Assembly (NCBI RefSeq): GCF_014841105.1
Contig: NZ_JACYWE010000003.1
Span: forward strand, 302,523 to 366,522
Length of the DNA: 64,000 nt
Direction: 5' to 3'
DNA from: Lolliginicoccus lacisalsi
Lineage (GTDB): Bacteria; Actinomycetota; Actinomycetes; Mycobacteriales; Mycobacteriaceae
Shown: in pieces, positions 9,692-17,079 of the stretch
How the letters are laid out: each line of letters begins with the position of its first letter
Numbering within the stretch: position 1 is the first letter of the stretch
Position numbers and translations under genes: made by a program
Notes under the pieces: generated by a model
What the model was told of the DNA's origin: nothing
The model's database searches: none
What the model saw: only the letters and a program-made list of their open reading frames with translations

Positions 9692-10000
9692 TGCCCCAAT
9701 CCTCGATCTCCATGGGCACGAGTACAGCAACCGGGTAGCGCTGTGCCCGGAGACGGGTCGGGCATCAGCAAGCAGGAGGCCGCAGCGCTCCTTGAGTCGA
9801 TCGTGCGGAACCACCCGTTGGTCGACGGCAGCAATCGCCTGGGATGGCTGGCCGTGCTCGTTGTCTATGGATTGAATCGCTATCGCCTGGAGGCTCCCGA
9901 CGACGATGCCGACGATGTCATCGTCGATCTCGCCTAGGGGGCGATTGGCTACAGCGAGACAGCGGTGGAGCTAGCACGATGGGCGGGACCATTGCCCTGA
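9692..10000 (+). pseudogene. Decayed death-on-curing (Doc/Fic) toxin
   Basis: The frame from about 9692 encodes an Ala-Arg-rich lead, then EAAALLESIVRNHPLVDG followed by SNRLGWLAVLVV and GLNRYRLEAPDDDADD. This matches the C-terminal half of Doc toxins, whose core is HxFx(D/E)GNKR. Here the motif reads HPLVDGSNR, so Asn and Lys of GNKR are altered. An amber codon at 9935-9937 interrupts the frame, yet the same frame continues with GAIGYSETAVELARW to a TGA at 9998-10000, which resembles the normal Doc C-terminus. No proper N-terminal half and no Phd-type antitoxin are present. Doc proteins phosphorylate EF-Tu; this copy is very probably inactive. An alternative is a short expressed remnant starting at GTG 9743. 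Confidence 0.75.
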
Positions 10001-10127
10001 CGCCCCACGTTTCCGGGTGCTCCTCGGGGTTTCTCCCGATGCGCTCGTGCCCCTGATCGTCGTAGCGTGGGTGGCATGACAAGGCGTGGCGGGTGCCGCG
10101 CTGTTTCCGAGCAATGGAGGTCGTGCC

Positions 10128-10346
10128 ATGACGATGCAGAGCCAGTTGAGGCGTACCCGGGACGGTCGCTGGATGGGTGGTGTGTGCGCGGGCATCGCCA
10201 AGCAGTATGGGTGGGACGTGAACCTGGTCCGGCTGGTGTTCGTGCTGGTCTCCTTGCTGGGCACGCTGGGCATCGGTGTGCTGGTGTATCTGGTGATGTG
10301 GGCGATGATCCCGCTGGAGGACTCGTCGGCCACGCCTCGCTGGTGA
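10128..10346 (+). CDS. PspC domain-containing small membrane protein
   Basis: A 72-aa protein made of a PspC domain: basic N-terminus (QLRRTRDGRWMGGVCAGIA) followed by the signature region with W-D-x-N-L-V-R and a long hydrophobic segment ending in MWAMIPLE. PspC-domain proteins sense or respond to envelope stress in other bacteria, but single-domain copies such as this one are mostly uncharacterised. The frame is open to 10086, but ATG 10128 is preceded by GGAGG at 7-11 nt and starts at the family N-terminus. No pspA is adjacent. Confidence 0.85.
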   Translation: MTMQSQLRRTRDGRWMGGVCAGIAKQYGWDVNLVRLVFVLVSLLGTLGIGVLVYLVMWAMIPLEDSSATPRW

Positions 10347-10436
10347 GCGAGTACCTCCGTGGGGCTGCTGTGAAGTCGCTGAGAATGACACCGCCGGCGG
10401 GCTGAGGGCTGGCGAGCGGCCGTAGAGTCGGTATCG

Positions 10437-10487
10437 CGCCCCCGCACAGACGTGTTTTTCTCCTTGGTTCCTGGCTCTGCGGGGGCG
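10437..10487. terminator. Strong inverted repeat upstream of pimE
   Basis: CGCCCCCGCA (10437-10446) and TGCGGGGGCG (10478-10487) are perfect 10-bp complements around a 31-nt loop that contains a T5 run. It lies in the 243-bp gap between pspC and pimE. It could terminate pspC or be part of the pimE leader. Nothing else recognisable is in this gap. Confidence 0.45.
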
Positions 10488-10589
10488 TCCATCATGTCCC
10501 GGCCTTGAGCGCCTGAGCGTCAGCGCTGTCTGTCGGCTGGTGCTTCCCGGGCGGCCGGACGGCCACGTCTTCGCTATCGTGGTGATTCG

Positions 10590-11909
10590 ATGCGCGGCCC
10601 GGCACACGGGTCGCGCGATGCAGCGAGACAGCGAGGACGAGCAGTGGACGGCAGCGCCCTGTCGGTCGGCCCAGCGCAGGGCAAGCCAGCGCACGGTCAG
10701 CCAGCGCAAAGCGCGTCGGACCCGAGGCTTTCGCGCCTGCTCCGGTGGGCGCCGCTGGTGCTCGCCGTCGCCTTCGCGGCCCGCCTGCTATGGACCGCGC
10801 TGGTGCCGAACGCGACGAACTTCCTTGATCTGCATGTGTATGTCGACGGCGCAGCGCGGATCACCGCGGGTGATCTCTACGGCTTCCGGTACGCGACGAA
10901 TACGCCAGAGTTCCCGCTGCCGTTCACCTACCCGCCGTTCGCGGCGCTGGTGTTCTTCCCGCTGAGCGCGCTGCCTTTCACGCTGGTGGCGCTGCTCTGG
11001 CAGGTCGGTATCGCCGCGGCGCTCTATGCGGTCGTGCGACTGTGCCAGCGCATGCTCGGTGCCGCGGGCCGGGTGGGCAGCCGCCGGGAGGCAATGCTGT
11101 GGACCGGCGTTGGCCTGTGGACCGAGCCGGTACGCACCACGCTCGATTACGGCCAGGTCAATGTCTTCCTGGTGCTGCTGGTATTGGTGGCGGCGAGCAC
11201 CGCGCGGTGGTGGCTGGGTGGGGCACTCGTGGGCATCGCCGCGGGCATCAAGCGGACCCCGGCGATCACCGGACTGTTCTTCCTGGCGCGCCGCCGGTTT
11301 GGTGCCGCAGCGTTCTCGGCGGTGGTGTTCTTCGTGACGGTGGGAGTCTCGTGGCTGGTGATCCGGGACGAGACGCGGGAGTACATCGGTTCCTACTTCG
11401 GCGATGCAGATCGGATCGGCCCGACCGGGTCGGTGTGGAACCAGTCGTTGTTCGGTGCAGCGCACCGCTTCGGCCTGCCGGAGGGCACGGCCCGGATCGT
11501 GTGGCTCGTCGCGGTCGTGCTGGTATGCGTGCTGGCCTGGGTGGCGTGGCGGGCCCTGCACCGGCACGATGTGCTGGGCACCTTGCTGGTCGTGCAGATT
11601 CTGGGGCTGCTGGTGTCGCCGGTGTCGTGGTCGCACCATTGGGTGTGGGTGATCCCCCTGCTGCTCTGGCTGGTCCGGGGCCCGTTCGCGGGGATGCCGG
11701 GGGCAAGGGCGATCGCGAGCGCATGGGCAGCGATGGTGCTGGTGGGCGTGCCGTGGGTGCTGAGCTTCTTCCAGCCCACGATCTGGGAGATCGTCGAGCC
11801 AGCCCCGCTCGCCTGGATCGCCCTCGTCTACGTCGTGGGAGCCATCACCGTTCTCGCCTGGATGGTGTGGTGCGGGCGCGCGCGCCGCTCGCTAGTGTCT
11901 GCGCCATGA
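10590..11909 (+). CDS. pimE: GT87 mannosyltransferase, PimE-like
   Basis: A 439-aa integral membrane protein of the DUF2029/GT87 family, which uses polyprenyl-phosphate-mannose on the periplasmic side of the membrane. The first extracytoplasmic loop carries the acidic motif NFLDLHVYVDGA with Asp80, equivalent in position to the essential aspartate of mycobacterial PimE, followed by FTYPPFAALVFFPL. About ten hydrophobic segments follow. PimE adds an alpha-1,2-mannose during synthesis of polar phosphatidylinositol mannosides. Assignment to PimE rather than another GT87 enzyme rests on synteny: phhB, mutT2, typA and lpqW follow as in M. tuberculosis. The first 45 residues are polar; GTG 10644 is a possible later start. 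The stop overlaps the next start as ATGA. Confidence 0.72.
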   Translation: MRGPAHGSRDAARQRGRAVDGSALSVGPAQGKPAHGQPAQSASDPRLSRLLRWAPLVLAVAFAARLLWTALVPNATNFLDLHVYVDGAARITAGDLYGFRYATNTPEFPLPFTYPPFAALVFFPLSALPFTLVALLWQVGIAAALYAVVRLCQRMLGAAGRVGSRREAMLWTGVGLWTEPVRTTLDYGQVNVFLVLLVLVAASTARWWLGGALVGIAAGIKRTPAITGLFFLARRRFGAAAFSAVVFFVTVGVSWLVIRDETREYIGSYFGDADRIGPTGSVWNQSLFGAAHRFGLPEGTARIVWLVAVVLVCVLAWVAWRALHRHDVLGTLLVVQILGLLVSPVSWSHHWVWVIPLLLWLVRGPFAGMPGARAIASAWAAMVLVGVPWVLSFFQPTIWEIVEPAPLAWIALVYVVGAITVLAWMVWCGRARRSLVSAP

Positions 11910-13033
11910 GCACCGCGCGCCTGCCGCATCCCGAGCTTGCCGCCGCCTACGCCGCCGCCCGCGAGGCCCCAGTGGACACAGGAACCTGCCATCTCGACAG
12001 CGCCGCTGCAGGCCGCATGAGCCTCGCGGTGCGGGCAGCGATCCGTGATCATCTCGATCTCGAGGCGCGCGTGGGTGGCTATGTGGCGCACGAGCAGGCC
12101 AGCGAGCGCATCGATGGTGGCCGCCACGCCATCGCGGAGCTGTGTGGTGGGCGGCCTGATCGAGTCATGTACACCGAGAGCGCGACTGCCGCTCTCCGCG
12201 CCATGTTGCTCGCGCTCCGGCTGCCGGCGGGATCGCAGGTAGCGGTGCTGCCGTGCGAGTTCGGTCCCAACCTTCGCGAGCTCCGCGCGTTCGGTCTCGA
12301 GCCGTGCGTCATCGATCCGTGGGACGGTCAGGGGCAGCTCGATCTCGGGCACGCCGCCGACCAGCTCGATCAGCGATCCCCGGCACTGGTGCACCTGTGC
12401 TACCTCGGCTCGCACCGGGGCGTCGTGCAACCCGTGCGGGAGCTCGCGAGGCTGGGCGGCGAGCGGGGAATCCCCGTGCTCGTGGACGCCGCGCAAGGAT
12501 TCGGGCACCTCGATTGCCGCATCGACGCCGACGCCATTTATGGGACGAGCCGCAAGTGGTTGTGCGGCCCGCGGGGCGTCGGCTTCGCCATGCTGCGCGA
12601 CGGCTTCCTCGGCGATGGCGCGGCCCTAGTGGAATCGCAGGAGGCGTACATCGCGGGCCGGGTCGGCCTGGCGGTGGCGCTCGAGGAGCACCTGCGGCTC
12701 GGGCCACCGCGGGTGCGGGAGCGGCTGCATGCGATCGGGCAGCTCGTCCGCGGTTCCCTCGACGGCCGGGGCGGATGGCAGGTGGTCGAGCCACACGCTG
12801 AGCCATGCGCTGTGACGACGCTGCGTCCGCCCGCTGGCTTCCGGGACCAGGACGTGGCGGCGCTGCGGGAGCATCTTCTTGCCTGTTCGCCCCGCATGGT
12901 GACCACCTACGCGGGGCCGGAGCGCGGACCGCTCGAGGCTACCCGCGGTGTCCTGCGCGTGAGTCCGCACCTCGATGTCACCGGTGCCGATCTCGAGCAG
13001 CTCTCCGGGATCCTCGACGCTTGGCGGCCGTAG
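11906..13033 (+). CDS. Class V aminotransferase-fold PLP enzyme, EgtE-like
   Basis: A 375-aa fold-type I PLP enzyme. The PLP lysine is probably Lys217 in YGTSRKWLCGPRGVGF, preceded by VDAAQGFGHLD, which supplies the aspartate and the glutamine that usually contact the pyridine ring. This pattern fits EgtE, the C-S lyase that releases ergothioneine from hercynylcysteine sulfoxide, and related cysteine-desulfurase or isopenicillin-epimerase-like proteins. egtA-D are not nearby, so ergothioneine synthesis cannot be inferred from context. The ATG overlaps the pimE stop by 4 bp, implying coupled translation with a glycosyltransferase, which is unusual for egtE. The longer upstream frame lies over pimE in another frame and is rejected. 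Confidence 0.65.
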   Translation: MSTARLPHPELAAAYAAAREAPVDTGTCHLDSAAAGRMSLAVRAAIRDHLDLEARVGGYVAHEQASERIDGGRHAIAELCGGRPDRVMYTESATAALRAMLLALRLPAGSQVAVLPCEFGPNLRELRAFGLEPCVIDPWDGQGQLDLGHAADQLDQRSPALVHLCYLGSHRGVVQPVRELARLGGERGIPVLVDAAQGFGHLDCRIDADAIYGTSRKWLCGPRGVGFAMLRDGFLGDGAALVESQEAYIAGRVGLAVALEEHLRLGPPRVRERLHAIGQLVRGSLDGRGGWQVVEPHAEPCAVTTLRPPAGFRDQDVAALREHLLACSPRMVTTYAGPERGPLEATRGVLRVSPHLDVTGADLEQLSGILDAWRP

Positions 13034-13142
13034 TTCAGGCTTAGCGCCCGGTGGACTTGGTGCAGGGCAGGCGCCCGGTGCCTGCCGCATTGGTACTCCT
13101 CGCAGTGGGCTTGCTACGAAACGGGCGCGGGCGAGGATCACG

Positions 13143-13250
13143 GCTGCCACCCTTCGCTGCGAGCTGCCACCCCTGCGCGAATCTCCCACGGAAATAACCG
13201 TGGCAGCTGGGCGGGAACCGTGGCAGCAGCACGCTATCGGTGGCGGCTGG
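13143..13250. repeat. Inverted multi-copy GCTGCCACC / GTGGCAGC element
   Basis: Two GCTGCCACC copies (starting 13143 and 13163) face GTGGCAGC copies (starting 13200 and 13220) and a GTGGCGGC variant near 13240, around an A/T-richer centre. The 15-mer at 13143-13157 recurs as its exact reverse complement at 36798-36812. Both elements occupy gaps between convergent genes. Apart from this and the hairpin at 13319, the 370-bp gap shows no coding signal. Confidence 0.6.
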
Positions 13251-13318
13251 GGTCCACGGCCTAGCGGGTGTCCCGAATTGGGGCGCCGTGCTGGCCGTCG
13301 CCGTAGGGCCACCCGGCT

Positions 13319-13359
13319 AGTGGATACTTTTCCCGCTCCGAGGAGGAAAAGCTTCCACT
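13319..13359. terminator. Two-step inverted repeat between egtE-like gene and metS
   Basis: AGTGGA pairs with TCCACT (13354-13359) and TTTTCC (13328-13333) with GGAAAA (13345-13350), separated by a TAC/GCT internal mismatch. Because the flanking genes converge, a bidirectional terminator is the simplest reading. Confidence 0.45.
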
Positions 13360-13402
13360 CGCCGCGCGGGAACCGGGACTAGCCGCGGAGCCGGACCGCC
13401 CG

Positions 13403-13510
13403 CTAGTCCTCCTTGTCGGGGTTGTTGCGCAGGTGGATGAGGCTGGCGATGAGGCCGCCCCAGACGATGGTCAGGGACAGGATCATCATGATGATCGCGG
13501 TCGTGGTCAT
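13403..13510 (-). CDS. metS: Small subunit of methionine/alanine NSS importer (MetS-like)
   Basis: A 35-aa peptide with one transmembrane helix (about residues 5-27, containing WGG) and a charged C-terminus (HLRNNPDKED). This is the size and layout of MetS, the accessory peptide of the secondary methionine/alanine importer MetPS described in Corynebacterium glutamicum. Its ATG overlaps the metP stop in ATGA, and a purine-rich GGAAGG sequence precedes it inside metP. It is below the usual gene-calling size, but partner, overlap and helix together make it convincing. Confidence 0.85.
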   Translation of the reverse strand: MTTTAIIMMILSLTIVWGGLIASLIHLRNNPDKED

Positions 13511-15039
13511 CGGTGGCCTTCCTTCGCGAGGAACTGGGTTGATTCTGGATGGCCGAGGTCGGTGCCGCGCCGCCAGGGCAGCACCGCGAGGATGATCGCG
13601 AAGGCGATCAGCACGGCCTGGACCGACCAGCCGAGGACGAGGATGAAGCTGTCCGGGTAGCCGCCGTAGCCCTCGTCCGCGAGCGTGCGGATCTCGCTGA
13701 TCAGCATGGCGCTGAGCACGATCGGTGTGGCGACGACGATGCAGAACTGCCACACGATGTTCGCTCTGAACGACGAGACCGCGTTGAGGTGATCGCCGAG
13801 CTCGCCGGTGCGGCGCAGCAGCCAGGCGACGGAGATGACGGTGATGAGCGCGACGCCGACGATGCCGAGGTTGTTGACGAACTTGTCAACGACGTCGAGC
13901 ACGCTTACGCCGGTGGTCGTGGGGAACAGAGCGATGGAGCATGCGGCCATGGCGCCGCCGACGCCGAGCACCGCCGGGATCCGGGTGATGCCGAGCTTGT
14001 CCTGTACCGCCGAGATCACTACTTGCACGATCGAGATGAGCGAGGTGAATCCCGCGAAGACGAGGCAGAGGAAGAACAGTGCTCCGAACACGGAGCCGCC
14101 GGGCATCACGGAGATGATCTGGGGGAACGCGATGAACGCGAGGCCGATGCCGCCGCTGACGACCTCGTCGACGGGTACGCTCGCGATGCTGGCCATGTAG
14201 CCGAGGGCCGCGAAGACGCCGATGCCGGCGAGGATCTCGAAGCTGCTGTTGGAGAATGCCACGACCATGCCGGACCCGGTGAGGTTCGTGCGGATGCGCA
14301 GGTAGGAGGCGTAGGTGATCATGATGCCGAACGCGATGGAGAGCGAGAAGAAGATCTGACCGTACGCGGCGATCCATACGGTGGGGTTGAGCAGCAGGCT
14401 CCATTCGGGGTCGAAGAAGGCGTTGAGGCCCGCGGCCGCGCCGTCGAGGAACAGCGAACGGATGACCAGCACGAGGAACAGCACGACGAGCAGGGGGACA
14501 AAGATCCGTGCCGAGTTGCCGATGCCGCGCTGCACGCCGAGCGCGAGGACGGCGAGGGTGGCCAGCCAGACGAGCACGAGCGGTATCGCGACGCCGGGAA
14601 CGAGGTCGAAGCCCACGCGCGCGCCGTCCTCCTGCTGGAGGAAGTTGCTGAACAGGAATCCCTCCGGATCGTCGCCCCAGGCCTGCCCGATGGAGAAGAA
14701 GGTGTATCGCACGGCCCAGGCCACGATGACGGCGTAGTAGACGGCGATGACGAAGCAGATCCCGACCTGCCACCAGCCGAGGGTCTCGGTCCATTTGCTG
14801 AGGCGGCGGAACGCGAGGGGCGGGGATCCGCGGAACTTGTGGCCGATGGCGTAGTCAAGGAAGAGCAGCGGGATACCGGCGGTGAGCAGCGCGATCAGGT
14901 AGGGGATCACGAAGGCCCCGGCGCCGTTCTCGTAGGCGACGAACGGGAAGCGCCAGATGTTGCCGAGGCCGACCGCGGAGCCGATCGCAGCCAGGATGAA
15001 GACTGATCGCGCGCTCCATACCTCGCGTGGTGTGTCCAT
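13507..15039 (-). CDS. metP: NSS-family sodium-dependent amino-acid transporter (MetP-like)
   Basis: A 510-aa sodium:neurotransmitter symporter family protein. The N-terminal helix has the family signature (VFILAAIGSAVGLGNIWRFP, residues 11-30), which lines the Na+ and substrate sites. About eleven or twelve hydrophobic segments follow. With the adjacent 35-aa metS-like gene, it corresponds to the MetPS methionine/alanine importer. The frame is open to 15102, but the ATG at 15039 (MDTPREVWSARS) gives the normal short cytoplasmic N-terminus. The gene points away from the small plus-strand gene at 15265. No SAM or methionine regulatory element was recognised upstream. Confidence 0.88.
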   Translation of the reverse strand: MDTPREVWSARSVFILAAIGSAVGLGNIWRFPFVAYENGAGAFVIPYLIALLTAGIPLLFLDYAIGHKFRGSPPLAFRRLSKWTETLGWWQVGICFVIAVYYAVIVAWAVRYTFFSIGQAWGDDPEGFLFSNFLQQEDGARVGFDLVPGVAIPLVLVWLATLAVLALGVQRGIGNSARIFVPLLVVLFLVLVIRSLFLDGAAAGLNAFFDPEWSLLLNPTVWIAAYGQIFFSLSIAFGIMITYASYLRIRTNLTGSGMVVAFSNSSFEILAGIGVFAALGYMASIASVPVDEVVSGGIGLAFIAFPQIISVMPGGSVFGALFFLCLVFAGFTSLISIVQVVISAVQDKLGITRIPAVLGVGGAMAACSIALFPTTTGVSVLDVVDKFVNNLGIVGVALITVISVAWLLRRTGELGDHLNAVSSFRANIVWQFCIVVATPIVLSAMLISEIRTLADEGYGGYPDSFILVLGWSVQAVLIAFAIILAVLPWRRGTDLGHPESTQFLAKEGHR

Positions 15040-15264
15040 TCGTGGCGGCTTTCTGTTGGCGGCGGTTGGGGGAGCGTGCCGCGTTTCGCGGCGGCTAAGC
15101 ACACGGTAAACGACTCATTCGCGATGCTGGCGGGAAGTGGCCAACTGGTGTCCTACCAGATGCGCGGGTGTTTCAACACGCGGCAGGAAGTGTGGTACGG
15201 GGATGTGGGCCAAGTCCTGGCGAGCAGTGCCCAAAAAGCGCATCATTGTGGCATGGGTCACGTA

Positions 15265-15408
15265 ATGAGCATCAATGACATCCGAACCGCGATCCGGGAA
15301 CTGCGTGTCCGTGAGAACGAGGCCCGGAAGGAAGGCCGCGAGGCCGATGCCAACGAGATCGCCGAGCGCATCCGTGGCTATCAGGAGGAGCTCGCCGAGC
15401 GCCCCTGA
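15265..15408 (+). CDS. Small charged helical protein, function unknown
   Basis: A 47-aa protein (MSINDIRTAIRELRVRENEA...) rich in Arg and Glu in an i/i+4 pattern, so probably a single amphipathic helix or coiled coil. The frame stays open upstream to 15076, but ATG 15265 (or 15253) marks where the protein-like composition begins. I do not recognise the family. A strong hairpin terminator follows 58 nt after the stop, supporting a real transcription unit. Confidence 0.55.
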   Translation: MSINDIRTAIRELRVRENEARKEGREADANEIAERIRGYQEELAERP

Positions 15409-15465
15409 ACCGGACGCCCCGAACCAAGCAGGCGTTTCCTCGCGCTAGCGCCGGTGGCCAAGCAG

Positions 15466-15504
15466 CGAGAACCCCGCCGGGACAAGTCACCGACGGGGTT
15501 CTCG
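15466..15504. terminator. Hairpin terminator
   Basis: CGAGAACCCCG (15466-15476) and CGGGGTTCTCG (15494-15504) are perfect 11-bp complements with a 17-nt loop. It lies between the 47-aa gene and the convergent secreted-protein gene, so it can serve both. There is no T-tract, as is common in actinobacteria. Confidence 0.7.
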
Positions 15505-15545
15505 TGGGGTGCCTGGCGAATTGACCGGGCAGTAGGGCTAGCGGA

Positions 15546-16334
15546 TCAGTCGACCACGAACAGGCCTACCGTGGGCGCGAATCCACAGGTGATCGGTCCG
15601 TTGGGCCCCTCGAGGGTGGCCTGGCCATGGATGGTGGCCAGGATGCGGCCCTTGCCGGTCCGGGAGATGGCCGTATAGGTCGCGGGGCCGTCGGCGTTGA
15701 TGCCGGCGCTGTTGTCGAGCGCTGTGGCGCCCGATCGGCCGGAATCGATGTTGAACCACGACACAGTGAGCGGGTCCGCGGGAACCTGGCTGGTTGCTCC
15801 TCCGGTGCCAAGCGCGGTGAACACGAACGCCGCCTCGCGGGAGCGCGGGCCCGGTGCCGGGATATCGGCCGGGCCGGACACCGCGAGGGCCGTGGCGATG
15901 GAGCTCTGGCCGGGGCCGATGCAGTCGAACCCGATGGTCGGGTAGAGGAACTGCTGGATGGGTGGTCCATCCGTGGGAATCGGCGGTCCGCCCTGCGGGG
16001 GCTCGGGGGCGCTGATGAACGACACGATGCGGCGCGCGCCGTCCTGCACCTGCTCCGGCACTCCAGGCTGGCCGAGCAGGCCGGTGAGGGTCGCGAGCAG
16101 TTGGTCCTGGGCTTCCGTGCCATTGCCGGCACCGGTCGCCGCGGACCCGATGATCGCGGGCAGGATCTCCATGGCCGCGGGGTCGATGTCAGAGAGATTG
16201 ATGTCGGGGTAGACGATCGGTAGCGCCGGTTGTGCCGAGCTGATGCCGGGGAGCGACAGCGCGGCGGTGACGGTGATCGCCAGTGCCGCGAGCGTTGTTC
16301 GCGATTTTCGGATGTGGAGCACGCGAGGTTCCAT
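15546..16334 (-). CDS. Secreted protein of unknown function (Rv1157c-like)
   Basis: The 262-aa product has a Sec signal peptide (Arg/Lys n-region, TTLAALAITVTAALSLPG core, cleavage near SSAQ). The mature part is Ala/Pro/Gly rich with a central proline segment (EPPQGGPPIPTDGPP) and a C-terminal domain beginning at a YPTIGFDC motif. A second Cys is near the C-terminus (ITCGFAP) and may pair with the first. Position beside pimE and phhB, plus composition, match M. tuberculosis Rv1157c. The start at 16334 is chosen because GGAG lies 6 nt upstream; the frame extends to 16529 without secretion-signal character. No enzymatic motif is visible. Confidence 0.7.
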   Translation of the reverse strand: MEPRVLHIRKSRTTLAALAITVTAALSLPGISSAQPALPIVYPDINLSDIDPAAMEILPAIIGSAATGAGNGTEAQDQLLATLTGLLGQPGVPEQVQDGARRIVSFISAPEPPQGGPPIPTDGPPIQQFLYPTIGFDCIGPGQSSIATALAVSGPADIPAPGPRSREAAFVFTALGTGGATSQVPADPLTVSWFNIDSGRSGATALDNSAGINADGPATYTAISRTGKGRILATIHGQATLEGPNGPITCGFAPTVGLFVVD

Positions 16335-16634
16335 CCTTGTCTCCATTGAGGTCGGGGCCGGTGGTCGTTTCAGCAGCGCCCGAGCTGCCGGATCTGGTGT
16401 GCGATGGCGGGCAGCATCGAGGCTTGCCGACGATCGCGCGCGGCCCGCGCGGATGCTGAGCTCCGTGGCACCTTCCGGTCCGGGGCCCCACGATGCTTGG
16501 GGTTCATGATTCATGGCGGGAGGCGGCACCGTTCCGGGTTTGCGGGAGCGTTACCAACTCTTGGCTGTAGTTCAGCCGAATCCACGCCACATCGCAACTT
16601 GGCGCGGACATCGCCCGCGGGTCGCCGCGCGGGC

Positions 16635-16934
16635 CTAGGAGGTGCTGATGCTCGTGATCTCCGCCTCGATCTGGTTCGCGAGGTCGAGATCACGCTGGGT
16701 GAGGCCCCCTGCCGAATGGGTCGTGCAGGAGAAGTGGACCGTGCGCCACCGGATATCCATGTCGGGATGGTGGTCGAGCTCCTCGGCGATCACCGCGACC
16801 CGATCGATGAGGAGGATCGCGTCGGGGAACGAGGCCATCGCGGCTGTCCTTTTCAGTGCTGCCCCGTCCCGGTGCCAGGAGTCCAGGCTTTCGAGGAACT
16901 GGTCGATCGTGGCGTCGTCGAGGATATCGCTCAT
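16635..16934 (-). CDS. phhB: Pterin-4a-carbinolamine dehydratase
   Basis: A 99-aa single-domain protein with the catalytic signature EELDHHPDMDI, followed by VHFSCTTHSAGGLTQRDLDLA. The enzyme dehydrates 4a-hydroxytetrahydropterin, recycling pterin cofactor; in actinobacteria without aromatic hydroxylases its role is less clear. Length is standard. The ATG at 16934 is preceded by AGAGGG. The gene sits between the Rv1157c-like gene and a thiamine operon; in M. tuberculosis the homologue Rv1159A lies between pimE and mutT2. The 300 bp between this stop and the secreted-protein start hold nothing recognisable. Confidence 0.92.
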   Translation of the reverse strand: MSDILDDATIDQFLESLDSWHRDGAALKRTAAMASFPDAILLIDRVAVIAEELDHHPDMDIRWRTVHFSCTTHSAGGLTQRDLDLANQIEAEITSISTS

Positions 16935-17079
16935 CCCTCTAGTGTGACATCCATCACCGCTGCAGCGGAATGGCCCGTGCCGCCGCTGCGGAAGGCGGCG
17001 AACCGTGCCGTGGCGCCCATCGCGCCCGCCGGTGCCCGTATGGTGGATGCTTGCCATACCACCGCGAGAGGAACTCACC

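Noticed and set aside
13549-15006. 485-codon plus-strand ORF opposite metP
   Set aside because: Antisense shadow with biased acidic composition; metP has the NSS signature.
16935-17079. TPP riboswitch before thiB
   Set aside because: The conserved GCUGAGA and GAACCUGAUC cores are absent; only a weak 6-bp GTATGG/CCATAC stem is present near 17038-17059.
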